Shown: positions 22,966 through 51,700 of the stretch, piece after piece
Position numbering within the stretch: position 1 is the stretch's first letter
Layout: every line of letters starts with the position of its first letter
Assembly (NCBI GenBank): GCA_018857735.1
Contig: JABMCL010003054.1
Location: forward strand, 493,501-557,500
Reading direction: 5' to 3'
Source: Alviniconcha marisindica
Lineage: Eukaryota; Mollusca; Gastropoda; Provannidae
DNA length: 64,000 nt
Program-made: the position numbers and the translations under genes
The notes under the pieces: generated by a model
Told to the model about the DNA's origin: nothing
What the model saw: only the letters and a program-made list of their open reading frames with translations
Databases searched by the model: none

Positions 22966-23452
22966 TCAGCGGTCAGCGCCCTCCGAAAGGTTCCGGTACT
23001 AATATGACTGTAGAAGCAACCTAGCGCCAAAGCACGCACGTAAACACGAGACGCATCCACCCCGTGTAAAAAAGAAGAAGAGTTCTGTCTCGATTCAAAC
23101 GATTGTGGTTTTATTTGTGCTGGTGTAAACTTTGTTGACGGCTATAAATGACACGCCTTGTTTTATTTCAGTTGTTTGTAACAAACTTACTACTGTTGGA
23201 GCACCAACGAAAAACTGCTCGTTAGCTGACAGTTTTCTGGACCCTATGGCGTAACTAAATACGGCAGTGGTTGAAGGAAGGATGTCGTAAACCAGTGCTT
23301 GGAGTTTGATCAGTACCCAACCTTCCGGAGGGCGCTGACCGCGTCGGTGGTCAGCTGCGAGGAGATAAAGAGTGCCCCTTCAGTGGCGTAACTAAATCTG
23401 GCAGAGTTTGGAGGAACCTGCCGGAAAGCGATGCTCGGAGTGTGGTACAGGC
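22966..23452. mobile_element. Rearranged copy of the 17.1 kb element
   Basis: The body at 22,966-23,320 matches 17,213-17,556. The left part of the element appears inverted on its right side (23,322-23,440, ending 'gctcggagtgtgg'). This makes a 25-bp inverted pair, 'cggtcagcgccctccgaaag' and its complement, around a loop of about 330 bp. Confidence 0.6.
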
Positions 23453-25875
23453 ACTGCAGACATCAGCGGTCGTGTGCAAAGCCCATTGGGACAAACTGAC
23501 GTTATAGTTAGCGCCGACTCACAATGGGGATTCACAACAGGCCGTGTGCCACGGTGCTATTTTTAAAGCGTTTTGGAATTACTTCCCCTGGCTTCAGACT
23601 GGCCATCCATGCCCGACACTGTAGACAGTCCGTGTTGTGACAAGCGATGTTTTGCTCTGGAAACTAGACTGTAGTATCTTTGAGAACGAGGAATTAGTAC
23701 AATAGGACTGAGGAAGCAATGTTTAGTTAGGGTATGTACCTATGTGAACGACATTTCAGTTGAACTCAAGGCGGTCAGGCAAGCGAACAGCTGAAGAAGC
23801 CAAAGAGAAAAAGAAGGAAATGATCGTGGAAAAGAAGAACTTAGAACAAGTTGTTGGGGATGGAGAAGCAAATGAACTGAATGGCTCAACATTCTGACAA
23901 TTTCCGCCCATGCCAAACAAATCAAAAATATGAAAATTCCTGCTTAATCGCGTATGAAAATACTGCCCGAAACCAACGCCACCAAACTAAACGACTACAA
24001 GGGGTCACTGAGAAATAAACGAATAATTCGAAACCACAGACAAGCAAAAATGACAGGTATTTTCTGAATTATTCAAATGGAACAACAAACAATAACCCAG
24101 GGCAGCCAATGTAAAGACGTGTGCACTATTACTTAATATACAGTTGTGATGAATCATGGACGAATAAATAAAAAGATGGGGGGGGGGGGGGGGGGGGGGG
24201 CGGGAAGAGGAGCCGCATTTACATCACGCAAAGATATACGGATGTAGCCAGACCCCCTACCCTGGGACTGAATCCTCACCGAGGTATCATGAAATGAACC
24301 TAACAGTTTATCTTACGTTTGAGATCAAACTGAGGTTAACCGTAATGACATGTTGCTTGGTTATATTATAATGGAAACAATCAATCATTTCATACAGTAA
24401 TCCGATTTATTAATCATATAATAGTAATATTAGCAGCAAAATATGTGTGGTTTGTTTAAATAGAGCATCCCATTAGAATTATGTAGAAACTGATTTTCTT
24501 TTTCATCCTGAATTAAAGAAGATTAAAATAAAAGTAGAGAAATCCAATGAAACAATGACAATGCATAATTTATTTATTTTTTAAACAGTATGCTCATGGG
24601 CTATTATTTTATATCCCTGTCAAGAGACTTTTTTTTTAAAGTTTACTATTAATATCGCAGCTTGTCAATAACAACAACACACACACACCAAGAATTTATT
24701 TGGTTAATATAAAGGAATTCAGCGTAAAAGTATTTTATAATCATTTGTGTGTTTCCAAAGCATAGACAGGTATTCAGTGACTGCCCCCAGCTAAAAATAA
24801 ATATTTGCACATACATTGATTTAAGTTGAGAAATTTGTCAGTGCTGTTACCTAAATTCAGGTTTGCACTACAAATATAACCGTTTCATCTAAATAAAAAT
24901 GCTTTGTAGTTGTACCATGTGGAAAAGCAATCAAGTTTTTTTTGTGTTTTTTTGATAATGTAAAGAAACGGTGTTTAGAAAATGAGTCAAATGTTGCATT
25001 TTCTTTATTGACTATACTTTCATTGAAACATCTACCTTTTCTTTTAGTGTAAATGATTAAACAAAAGCATGTTAATTTGGGGAACAAAATCATTTTCTTT
25101 ACAAAATCTCTTTGCTTCAAGGATGATAACTAAAAGCTTTTCTGCATATAATTATACATGTGCGCAGACATGCACAAACACACACACACTGACACACAAC
25201 ACCTTGGATGAAAGAATGAATACACGGTTGTATTTGATAGATGTCTTTCATGAACATGTGAAACAGTAATGAATGGGTGTACTGAAGTGTAATGTACGTC
25301 TTACGTAAGTCAAAAGACAAAATATTTTAAATTAAAATTTCATATTGCTGATTGTTAATAGCAAAACACACAGAACCACATACACGCACACACACATGCA
25401 TGCACATGCTCACAAACACACAATGACGTACATGTACATGTGCACATGTACTGGCACACAAACATACATATGACGAAAGGATGATTACACTGTAGTACAA
25501 TATGACACAAACATTTGAAACTGAATGGGTGGATATAAAGTGCTTCAGAAAAAGAAACAGGAATGAGTGTAAAAGCTGGCATGATTGTAAAGGATGGATG
25601 CATGTTACGAAAACACCTCACAACGATATACTTGGCAAGTTTAAAAAAAGAAAAACAAAAACTCACCAAAATCTGCCTGATGTCTGCCTGAGCCATGATC
25701 AGCCTTGTGTCTGGACTTCATTCTCAACAAATTGAATGGGAACTGCTGCTTAGTCAGTTGCCCTGTGAACATTCAGACAAAATGGCCTCTTAATAGAGAT
25801 GGTTAGTACACAGGTGGTAATGGTAGTGGCAGCGATTAGGGAACTATTTTTGCTTGTGACATCAGCCATTTGTGT
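23453..25875. other. Long AT-rich gene-free stretch
   Basis: It has a G run at 24,178-24,200. Inverted remnants of 22.8-22.9 kb sequence lie at about 23,895-24,020 (for example 'gcgtatgaaaatactgcccg'). No exon, SINE or RNA gene was recognised in the AT-rich part. Confidence 0.5.
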
Positions 25876-25879
25876 GCGG

Positions 25880-26037
25880 ATCAGAGGTCATAGGTCAGAG
25901 GTTACGAGGACTGTTTACCACGTGGCTCAAGTTTTCATTTACTGCCGCATTCTTACCACAGAGGTCATAGGTCAGAGGTTACAAGGACTGTTTACCACGT
26001 GGCTCAAGTTTTCATTTACTGCCGCATTCTTACCACA
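25880..26037 (+). repeat. Tandem duplication of about 78 bp
   Basis: 'ggtcataggtcagaggttac' followed by 'gaggactgtttaccacgtgg' is present twice, with near identity. Confidence 0.9.
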
Positions 26038-26494
26038 GTGGATTCGTAGGGACCATTTCCACTGGTATGAATTAAATTTATACTTTGTAGATTAGCATCA
26101 TATGCTTGTATGAGATTGTAATTTGGGTTGCTTTTGTAGATTTTACTGCTGTTTTAGCTTTACGATGCAACCCTATCAATTTCATCCAAAATGGGATTTT
26201 CTGAGGGCATAGATACCAACTTGAACTGAACTGTGTGTTGCTTTTCATACATACTACAAACGAAACAGTTCCGTTTTGCTCCTGTGTGTGTGTGTGTGTT
26301 GTGTTGTGTTGTGTTGTGTTGTGTTGTGTTGTGTGCATGCATGTGTGTGTACGTGTGTGTGCATGGGTGCATGCATGTGTTGACTAGCTCATTCTACTAG
26401 AATAGACAACTGGTAAACAACTACTGATGTGATAATTAAATGCTGTTTTTTTCCCTACAGGTGCTTCCTATTGCTAGCTCCATCAAACACTCAA
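26038..26494. other. Gene-free stretch with (GTGTT)n
   Basis: It contains (GT)n and then a pentanucleotide GTGTT run at about 26,284-26,335. No gene was recognised. Confidence 0.55.
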
Positions 26495-26930
26495 CTGGAC
26501 CATGTGGCACAACATCGCTTCTTCACTCTTTATGACACTGGCACAATGTGGCACCATGCTTCTTCACTCTTTATGACACTGGCACCATATGGCACAACAT
26601 CACATCTTTACTGTTTATGACGCTGGCACGATGTGGCATAACATCGTAACATCATTGTTAATGACACTGGCACCATGTGACACATAGTAACTTCATTGTT
26701 GTAAACTTGACACATCATATCTTCACTATCTGTGATGTGTGGCACAACTAACTCAGTAACTGTGACTTCACTGTGACTCAGATCATGTTGTGCATGATCG
26801 TAAATTGACTGTGACATTCAGACTGTGACATTATGGTGTAACATCATAACCTTGCTGTTGGTCATGTGCAGTAACATCGTAACTTCACTGAATCATTTGG
26901 GCATTATGGTGTAACTTGTAATTTATATGT
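26495..26930 (+). repeat. Degenerate minisatellite
   Basis: Units contain 'actggcacmatgtggcac' and 'cttcactctttatgac'. They become progressively diverged to the right and grade into the next array. Confidence 0.6.
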
Positions 26931-27778
26931 CTGTAGAAACTCAGACCATGTGGTGTAACATTGTAACTTCCCTGATACACCCAAGCCATGTGCCATAATA
27001 TAGTAACTTTGCTAAAAGACTCAGGCCACGTGCCGTAACACTGTAACTTCCCTGACACACCCAGGCCATGTGCTGTAACACTGTAACTTTGCTGAAAAAC
27101 TCAAGCCATGTGCCGACCATAAATGTGCTATAAAAAATATAAAAAATGTAAACGCCATGTGCCGTAAGGTACCGTGGCCATGTACCATAACATCGTAACT
27201 TCGCTGACACACCCAGGCCATGTGCCATAACATCGTAACTACGCTGACACACCCAGGCCATGTACCATAACATCGTAACTACGCTGACACACCCAGGCGA
27301 TGTGCCATAACATCGTAACTACGCTGACACACCCAGGCCATGTGGTGTAACATCATAACTTCGCTGACACACCAAGGCCATGTACCATAACATCGTAACT
27401 TCGCTGACACACCCAGGCCATGTACCATAACATCGTAACTACGCTGACACACCCAGGCCATGTGCCATAACATCGTAACTACGCTGACACACCCAGGCCA
27501 TGTGGTGTAACATCATAACTTTGCTGACACACCAAGGCCATGTGCCATAACATCGTAACTTTGCTGACACACCTGGCCATGTGCCGTAACATCATAACTT
27601 CGCTGACTCACCCAGGCCATGTGGCGTAACATCATAACTTTGCTGACACACCCAGGCCATGTGGCATAACATCGTAACTTCGCTGACACACCCAGGCCAT
27701 GTGGCGTAACACTGAAACTTCCCTGACACACCAAGGCCATGTGGCGTAACATTGTAACTTCGCTGACACACTGAGGTC

Positions 27779-27800
<22 letters not shown>
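26931..27800 (+). repeat. 40-bp minisatellite abutting helicase exon 1
   Basis: About 20 units of 40 bp contain 'cgctgacacacccaggccat' and 'gtgccataacatcgtaact'. An unrelated AT-rich insert lies at about 27,115-27,150. The array ends at 27,800, immediately before the conserved coding sequence of the helicase gene, so it probably occupies the preceding intron or the 5' region. Confidence 0.85.
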
Positions 27801-43667
<15,867 letters not shown>

Positions 43668-43681
<14 letters not shown>

Positions 43682-44880
43682 GCTGACTGGACGTCTTGGA
43701 CACGGTGACCGCCACTGCACTGCACCGCACCGGGAAAACCACACTGGTGGGCAGGGATGAGCTGACTGGACGTCTTGGACACGGTGACCGCCACTGCACT
43801 GCACCGCACCGGGAAAACCACACTGGTGGGCAGGGATGAGCTGACTGGACAACTCGGACACGGTGGCCGCCACTGCACCGCACCGGGAAAACCACACTGG
43901 TGGGCAGGGATGAGGTGACTGGACGTCTTGGACACGGTGACCGCCACTGCACTGCACCGCACCGGGAAAACCACACTGGTGGGCAGGGATGAGCTGACTG
44001 GACAACTCGGACACGGTGGCCGCCACTGCACCGCACCGGGAAAACCACACTGGTGGGCAGGGATGAGGTGACTGGACGTCTTGGACACGGTGACCGCCGC
44101 TGCACCGCATAGCTAATGGCGGGAGTGTCTTCTGTGGACCTGTTGGAACCACACTGGTGAGCAGGGATGAGGTGACGGGACGTCTTGGACACGGTGACCG
44201 CCACTGCACCGCACCGGGAAAACCACACTGCATGGTGGGCAGGGATGAGGTGACGGGACGTCTTGGACACGGTGACCGCCACTGCACCGCATAGCTGATG
44301 GCGGGAGTGTCTTCTGTGGACCTGTTGGAACCACACTGGTGAGCAGGGATGAGGTGACGGGACGCCTTGGACACGGTGACCGCCACTGCATCGCATAGCT
44401 GATGGCGGGAATGTCTTCTGTGGACCTGTCGGAACCACACCGGTTGGCAGGGATGAGGTGGTGGGACGTCTTGGACACGGTGACCGCCACTGCATCACAC
44501 CGGGAACCACACTTGTGGACAGGGATGAGCTGACTGGACGTCTTTGACACGGTGACCGCCGTGTCTTCTGTGGACCTGTCGCAACCACACTGGTGGGCAG
44601 GGATGAGCTGACGGGACGACTTGGACACGGTGACCGCCACTGCATCACACCGGAAACCACACTGGTGGGCAGGGATGAGCTGACTGGAGGTCTTTGACAC
44701 GGTGACCGCCGTGTCTTCTGTGGACCAGTCGGAACCACACTGGTGGGCAGGGATGGGGTGACGGGACGTCTTGGACACGGTGACCGCCACTGCACCGCAT
44801 AGCTGATGGTGGAAGTGTCTTCTGTGGACCAGTCGCAACCACACTGGTGGACTGCGATGAGGAGGTGTGACGTCTTGGAC
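43668..44880 (+). repeat. 70-100 bp array growing from the end of the last exon
   Basis: About 15 units begin with 'gggcagggatgagctgactg' and continue 'gacgtcttggacacggtgac', 'gccactgca' and a variable 'accgggaaaaccacac' or 'cttctgtggacctgt' part. The first unit overlaps the stop codon. Minus-strand frames of up to 407 codons across this array are repeat shadows. Confidence 0.9.
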
Positions 44881-45440
44881 AGGGTGACCGCCTCTGAAGC
44901 TCCCAGCTATAGTGGTGACATTCTTGGAGTCGTAGCCTATGCTGAAGAAGTCCTCAGTTAAGAGCTGATAAATGGGGGGAGAGAGAGAAAAAGAGGGGGA
45001 GAGAGAGAGATGGTTAGAGACACGCCCTGTGGACCAGCTGTGAGCCACACTGGTGAAAAGCGATGAGGTGGTGGGACGTCTTGGACAGGGTGACCGCCGC
45101 TGCTGCATCCAGCTGATGTAGACATTCCTGGAGTCGTAGCCTATGCTGACAAAGTCCTCAGCTAGGAGCTGATTAATGGATAGAGAGATACGGTGAGAGA
45201 CACGTCCTGTGAATCAGCTGTGAGCCACACTCGTGGACAGGAATGAGGTGGTGGGACATGGTCTTGGACAAGGTGACCACCGCTGCTGCTCCCAGCTGAT
45301 GGTGGTGACGTTCCTGGAGTCGTAGCCTACGCTGACAAAGTCCTCAGTTAGGAACTGGTTAATGCCTGGGACGGGCTGTTCGCAGTGTCTCCCTCTATCG
45401 ATGCACCAAGCAGTTGGTGGTAGTTGAAGGGCAAAGCAAC
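44880..45440 (+). pseudogene. Three decayed copies of the helicase last exon end
   Basis: Segments at about 44,925-44,975, 45,130-45,175 and 45,315-45,430 align with the exon region encoding DADKALREEVVDAGDRLFAV. The best one reads 'gctgacaaagtcctcagtta', then 'ctgttcgcagtgtct', then CTKQLVVVEG (compare CTTQLLVV). Each copy is followed or preceded by array-type sequence, so exon end plus array were duplicated together. Confidence 0.7.
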
Positions 45441-45645
45441 CATCACAAGTGGTTTGCATCTCGGAAATTCTGAAGTGTTGAGGAGTTTGTCAATGGTCGA
45501 CATCCACCTTCGAAAACTCCTGTAGGAGTACTGCCTTGGACATGCCAGAATGAAGGGAAATGATCGAACAAATACAATGTCCGGCAAAGCAACCTTCACA
45601 CGTGGCTTGCCTCTCGGAAGATCTGAAGTGTCGAGGAGCCAGAGA
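45425..45645 (+). repeat. Tandem duplication of about 150 bp
   Basis: 'ggcaaagcaaccatcacaag', 'ggtttgcatctcgga' and 'ctgaagtgttgaggag' recur at about 45,582-45,640 with substitutions. Confidence 0.7.
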
Positions 45646-46024
45646 CACTACCAGCGGGCGCAAAGCCAAGGACATGAAACCATCGATCGCCTGGAGGAGA
45701 GAGGCGTGGAAAGAGGAAGCACTAGACGATCACCCTCGAAAGGACGAGAGAGGACCATCGTCAATCAGATGAACATAGGAACTGTTTCAAAGGCAAGGTT
45801 GGGAAAACTTCTGAGAGGCGTGATGGAGCGTATATGGGCTTCTCCAAGCGCATAGAACTGATGTGTCTGACGGACTCTCTGGGGGTGACATCAATGGAGA
45901 GTGATGAGGCAGAGGAGCGCCGTGCACGGCCTCTGCAGCACACTCCTGATTTATTCCAGACATGCCCCAGCTCCAGCATTGATTTACATCCTTTACAACC
46001 ACTGCCATAACTGGTTACGTCATA
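45646..46024. other. Gene-free stretch
   Basis: Short frames occur on both strands, but no splice sites or recognised motifs were seen. Confidence 0.45.
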
Positions 46025-46370
46025 CAGGGTCTCCGAAAACTGTCAGCTTACTGACAGGTTTCCGGTGGTGCTAAAAATGAATGGTGGCAAGTTTGTAACA
46101 GACAACTAAAACTGTATTCGCCGTTTTTTTTTATAACCGTCCACATTCTTTACACCAGCACAACTAAAACCAAAAGGTAGTTCGAATCGAGACGGAACTA
46201 CAAATTGTTGTTGTACTTGTGTTGCGTATTTCGAGCGCTAATTAACTCCCTTGTTTGCTGAGACGTAACTACGTTTTCACCCCGAGGCGGACGCGCCTCA
46301 TGTTTACTTGCCTGCTTTGGTGCTATTTTGCTTCCACAGCCTTACTAGTAATAATAATAATTTATTTTAT
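46025..46370 (-). mobile_element. Diverged inverted copy of the 17.1 / 22.97 kb element
   Basis: The reverse complement shares 'gttccgtctcgattcgaac', 'gtgctggtgtaaa', 'acttgccacca' and 'tcatgtttacttgcctg' type motifs with the 17.1 kb copy. In the middle it contains a different segment (46,205-46,250, 'ttgttgttgtacttgtgttg') that recurs inverted at 56,865-56,915. Confidence 0.5.
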
Positions 46371-46540
46371 ATAGCGCCTCGGTAACAATTACATGAGCTC
46401 TTAGCGCCATACAGATCAACAAGTGCAATAAATAAAAAAATAAAAAATCAGTATGTTGCTTAAATTAGCCTAAAACAACCATTTAAACAGATAAATTCTC
46501 TCGTAGTACCCAAACCTTTCGGAGAACGCGATGACAGTGG

Positions 46541-46592
46541 CGGCCGGACGTCTTGGGCAGGCTGATCGCCGCTGTACCACCTAGTCAAGTAC
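46541..46592 (+). pseudogene. Isolated unit of the last-exon array
   Basis: 'ggacgtcttgggcaggctga' and 'tcgccgctgtacca' match the unit of the 43.67-44.88 kb array. It is a stray copy 1.7 kb beyond the main array. Confidence 0.6.
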
Positions 46593-47160
46593 TTCTTTAT
46601 TCATTTTAAAGAAAAATGTGGGTGCCGTACATGAATAAACAAACTAAAGAAATGTGCATGTATAAAAGAGTCACAGATTAATTTAAGAGAGTGCATCAAT
46701 GTACAGGTAAGATTAATACCGCAAGCTGACCTCAGATTTACTCTGTTTAAAGTCTTCCAGATCTAAATATAATGCCTCAACAATGAATTACTTGCTTGTT
46801 GTTTGGTTTTGGAGTTTATTTGGGGTTGTTGTTGTTGTTGACACGTCAGCCAACCTCTGTTTAAAGTCTTCCAGATCTAAATGTAACACCTCAACAATTA
46901 ATTACTTGCATGTTGTTTGGTTTTGGGGTTTGTTTGGGGTTGTTGTTGTTTTTGTTGTTGTTTTTTTCTTCTTTTTTGCTTTTCTTTTTTCCTTGTTTTC
47001 CTTGTGTTAGTTTTAGTCTGTGGGAATGGTGATGGCCACTGACAGCATGGTGCAATTCGGCTGTGACAGCCATGGCTGCATTTGATTGAATAATAAAGAC
47101 AACAACAGCAACACTGAAATTGTTTACTGGCACTCCATTTTGTAACGGCCCATATTAAGG
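46593..47160. repeat. Dispersed repeat in tandem and a retroposon end
   Basis: 'tttaaagtcttccagatcta' with 'cctcaacaat' is present twice (46,747 and 46,861). It also occurs at 50,945 and 59,055. A T/G-rich run follows. A retroposon-like 3' end with 'gattgaataataaagac' lies at about 47,083-47,102. Confidence 0.6.
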
Positions 47161-47349
47161 CCCACACACACACACACACAAAACACAGCATGCCCACACA
47201 CACAGCACACACACACACACACACACACACAACACACACAACACACACACACACACACACACAACAGCACACACACAACACAACACACAATGCATCACAC
47301 ACATACATACACATGACATACACTATGCATGCACACACACACACACACA

Positions 47350-47394
<45 letters not shown>

Positions 47395-47435
47395 ACACCA
47401 TAGTGCATGCACACACATACATACACACATCAGCA

Positions 47436-47470
<35 letters not shown>

Positions 47471-47499
47471 TGTGCATGCACACACATACATACACATGT

Positions 47500-47545
<46 letters not shown>

Positions 47546-47628
47546 AGCAACTGCACACACATACATACACATGCACACACACATGCATGCAACACAACAT
47601 ACATACACATGCACACACACATCACAAT

Positions 47629-47695
<67 letters not shown>

Positions 47696-47739
47696 CATGC
47701 ACACACATACAACACACATGCACGCACACACACATACAC

Positions 47740-47785
<46 letters not shown>

Positions 47786-47809
47786 GCATGCACACACATA
47801 CATACACAT

Positions 47810-47862
<53 letters not shown>

Positions 47863-47948
47863 TGCACACACATACATACACACATGCACACACAATGTGC
47901 ATGCACACACATACATACACATGCACACACACACATGCACATATGCAT

Positions 47949-47983
<35 letters not shown>

Positions 47984-47992
47984 CGCACACAT
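47161..47992 (+). repeat. 0.83-kb interrupted (CA)n
   Basis: CA dinucleotide runs broken by CATACATACA and CATGCATGCA motifs. All long Thr-His or Cys-Val frames here are artefacts. Confidence 0.95.
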
Positions 47993-48534
47993 GGTGGTGG
48001 TCTTCCAGTGTGATTATTTCTGACCCGAGTTCCTTCATCTTTCCACTTGATTAATTCTCTTTACATGCTGCATACAGAATAGTTTTCCCTTTTAGCTCCA
48101 ACAGTAACAGTTCAAAAAACAGCAACTGTTAACTTGTATGATGGGTAACTGTACTGAAAGACATTTCTCTTCTGGTATTTCAGTTAACCAACACAGTCCT
48201 TCACCCCTATTGGTCTGTACAATGTGTGTGTGTGTGTGTGTTTGCGTGCGTGCATGCATGCACATGTGTGTGTGTGTGTGTGTGCACGCACATCTTGCAC
48301 ATAGTTATGCTTGATCCCTCGTTGGTGCATACGTTATGCATTAGCTTTTTGTTAAATTGCAGGTAACAAGCTCCATCTTGGTGTACATTATGTGTGGAAT
48401 ATTTTTTTTTCAGCACTAGACATAGACTTGTCAAGTGAACTGAAGAACACTGACACACATACATAGAAAGGCAGACCTAGTATATCTATCAAGTGAACTG
48501 AATAACAAGACTGACACCATCACACGCACACACA

Positions 48535-48576
<42 letters not shown>

Positions 48577-48754
48577 ACACACACACATACAGACAGAGTA
48601 ATACAAACAACAGTTTACACAGTCTTTATTATGATTATCAGTTCAGTACATATTTATTTCAAGTCCAGCATTGTGAGTAAAGCTGATTATTGAACCAACG
48701 CAACACAGCAGCCTTGTGGAGTTGGTAACAGTTTAAGACTTAGCTGATGCACAG
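47993..48754. other. Gene-free stretch with short microsatellites
   Basis: (GT)n at about 48,223-48,285 and (CT)n/(CA)n at about 48,535-48,590. No exon was recognised. Confidence 0.5.
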
Positions 48755-49320
48755 CGCTATGCTGAACTTTGTGCATGTGCCTGTGTGCACATCTTTTTCT
48801 TCTTTTTTTCTTTCTTTTTTAGTCTGAACACAAGCGCTATGCTGAACTTTGTGCATGTGCCTGTTTGCACATCTTTTTCTTCTTTTTTTCTTTCTTTTTT
48901 AGTCTGAACACAAGCGCTATGCTGAACTTTGTGCATGTGCCTGTTTGCACATCTTTTTCTTCTTTTTTTCTTTCTTTTTTAGTCTGAACACAAGCGCTAT
49001 GCTGAACTTTGTGCATGTGCCTGTTTGCACATCTTTTTCTTCTTTTTTTCTTTCTTTTTTAGTCTGAACACAAGCGCTATGCTGAACTTTGTGCATGTGC
49101 CTGTTTGCACATTTTTTCTTCTTTTTTTCTTTCTTTTTTAGTCTGAACACAAGCACTATGCTGAACTTTGTGCATGTGCCTGTTTGCACATCTTTTTCTT
49201 TCTTTTTTTCTTTCTTTTTTAGTCAGTCTGAACACAAGCGCTATGCTGAACTTTGTGCATGTGCCTGTGTGCACATCTTTTTCTTTCTTTTTTTCTTTCT
49301 TTTTGAGTCTGAACACAACT
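48755..49320 (+). repeat. 80-bp tandem repeat with built-in 3'-splice-site-like tract
   Basis: Seven units of 80 bp contain 'gctatgctgaactttgtgca', 'tgtgcctgtttgcacat' (an imperfect palindrome) and a long T-rich tract ending 'ctttcttttttag'. Units are nearly identical, so the expansion is recent. Confidence 0.95.
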
Positions 49321-49955
49321 GATATACAAGTTACAGAGCCATATATATTCTTTTAATCGTCATCCCTTCAAAGAATATCAATTGTTAATAATTATTGCAA
49401 ACTACAAATAAACTTTTTTGTTTTCAAGGGTGGGGGACTTTCCCACCCTGAAAAACAAAACAATAGAAATAAATACATTGTGAGTTTTATGCCAGCCACC
49501 ATCAGAACAACAATGTTAAGGAGGTGGGGACCCCACCAGTGTGAAGCAATGTGTGTGCTCCTCTCATTGTTGTTTGAACACCTGTGCAGAGCAAAGTCAC
49601 AAAGATGGTGGCCGAAAAGCAACTGTTGAAACCTGACCTTATGACCTTTGACCTGTATATCTACGGTCAGTAACAGGCTACTATTTTATTGTACTGTTTT
49701 TTAGCCAGGAGGTATAATATATAGGGTCTCCGCTATGTTATATGGCTCTATGAAGGAGGAAAAAAAATCAACATTTAATACATGTATTACAGTAACGATA
49801 TCATCAGACTCGTCTTTTATTTGAATCACCGAGAGCATAAAGTGACCGCAGCAAAAGAAACAAAATCAAAAGCTATCATCATGATCCTGTCACGATCGGT
49901 AGATAGATAACTGATTCTTAACGCCCGGTCAAGCATGGCAGTTACATCGGGGATT
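49321..49955. repeat. Dispersed retroposon segments
   Basis: Bases 49,480-49,610 match the 20,470 and 58,080 kb-type repeat ('agaacaacaatgttaagg', 'gagcaaagtcacaaag'). Bases 49,902-49,955 match the 'cgcccggtcaa' repeat. Confidence 0.55.
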
Positions 49956-49959
49956 CAAG

Positions 49960-50715
49960 AATTCAGTCTCCCTGTACTGACTGAACAGGTCAAGAATTGA
50001 AACTGACTCCATGTACTGACTGAACAGTTTGAGAATTGAAACTGACTCCATGTACTGACTGAACAGGTCAAGAATTCAAACAGACTCCATGTACTGACTG
50101 AACAGGTCAAGAATTCAAACAGACTCAGTGTGCTGACTGAACAGGTCAAGAATTCAAACAGACTCCATGTACTGACTGAACAGTTCAAGAATTCAGACTA
50201 GTATGCTGACTGAACAGTTTGAGAATTCAAACAGACTCAGTGTACTGACTGAACAGTTCAAGAATTCAAACAGACTCGGTGTGCTGACTGAACAGTTTGA
50301 GAATTCAAACAGACTCAGTGTGCTGACTGAACAGTTTGAGAATTTAAACAGACTCAGTGTGCTGACTGAACAGTTTGAGAATTCAAACAGACTCAGTGTG
50401 CTGACTGAACAGTGAAAGAATTCAAACAGACTTGGTGTGCTGACTGAAGAGTTTGAGAATTCAAACAGACTCGGTGTGCTGACTGAACAGTTAAAGAATT
50501 CAAACAGACTCGGTGTGCTGACTGAACAGTTAAAGAATTCAAACAGACTTGGTGTGCTGACTGAACACTTAAGAATTTAAACAGAATCAGTGTGCTGACC
50601 GAACAGTTCGAGCAATCAGACTAGGTATGCTGACTGAACAGTTTGAGAATTCAAACAGACTCAGTGTGCTGACTGAACAGTTTGAGAATTCAAACAGACT
50701 CAGTGCGGGAGATGG
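49960..50715 (+). repeat. 39-bp minisatellite
   Basis: About 19 units contain 'gactgaacagtttgagaatt' and 'caaacagactcagtgtgct'. Variant blocks (CTCCATGTA against CTCAGTGTG) are clustered. Confidence 0.9.
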
Positions 50716-51199
50716 TCCACATTCAACACATTTGTTGGCCAGCTACGTAACTAAATATTTCTTTTTGAAATGCTGAAACTTTGCAGGAAATTTGAACGCA
50801 GTCTTGTTGTGTCCCATCAAAAAAGAAAGTTCATAATCTTCTCTGAGTTACTATTGTGTGATGCGCCCAATATGCTCTTTATGAAGGGAGTACGACTTTC
50901 TTTCTCTCCATTTTTATATTTTTCCCCCCGTCAGATTTACTCTGTTTAAGGTCTTCCATATCTAAATATAATGCCTCAACAATTAACTGTGTGCTTGTTT
51001 TTTTCCACACTTCAACCTAAAACCTTCTCTGTGTTTTGATTCTTTATCGTTTGCTGACGGTCAACTTTGTTTTAGATCTTGCTGTGGATTGGCAAGATTT
51101 CCATTCTTTGGTGTCAGCCTCATGTGTAACCCCACACAAACACATTTAAGTAAGTAAAATACTGGCCCAAGGGTATCAGCTCTTTATCAAAGACTGTAA
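50716..51199. repeat. Dispersed repeat, no gene
   Basis: Bases 50,863-51,025 match 58,965-59,130 ('atgctctttatgaaggga', 'cagatttactctgtttaagg'). No gene was recognised. Confidence 0.6.
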
Positions 51200-51700
51200 A
51201 TGACAGGAAGTGTTTGTGTGTGTGTGCGTGCGTGTGTGCGTGCATGCGTGCATGCGTGCGTGGGTGTGTGCGTGCATGCGTGTGGGTGTGTGTATGTGTG
51301 TGTGTGTGCATGCATTTGTGCATGCGTGCATGCATGTGTGTATAATTATCAAAGAAAGTAAAACTTCATCACAGCAGGTACATCTTTATAAAAAGAAGGT
51401 ATATCTTTATCAAAGACAGTTGTATCTTTATCAAAGAAGGTACATCTTTATCAAAGAAAGCTATATCTTTATGAAGTAAGGTTAGTTAGTTAGTTAGTTA
51501 CTGATTGGATCTTAACATCCCATCAACTGCACAAAGGAAGGTACCTCATCAAAAAATTTACATCTTGACCAAAGAATGGACGCCACTGTCAAAGAACGTA
51601 CATCGAAGAAGGTACAACTTTATGCAAGAAGGTGAACGCACCCTCATTAGCAAGGTACTCATACTATCAAAGAAGGTACAGGCACATCTTTGTCAAATGG
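51200..51700 (+). repeat. (GT/GC)n and a short 'tatctttatcaaagaaggta' array
   Basis: An interrupted GT/GCGT tract at 51,212-51,345 is followed by about eight degenerate units of 'acatctttatcaaagaagg'. A (TTAG)n run lies near 51,480. Confidence 0.8.

Noticed and set aside
47161..48054. Several 200-360 codon frames on both strands
   Set aside because: They are translations of (CA)n/(GT)n repeats (Thr-His or Cys-Val runs) with no complexity of their own.
49960..50715. CRISPR-like regular repeat
   Set aside because: Units are directly adjacent with no unique spacers. This is a eukaryotic minisatellite. The same applies to the arrays at 16.0, 27.0, 54.9 and 61.6 kb.
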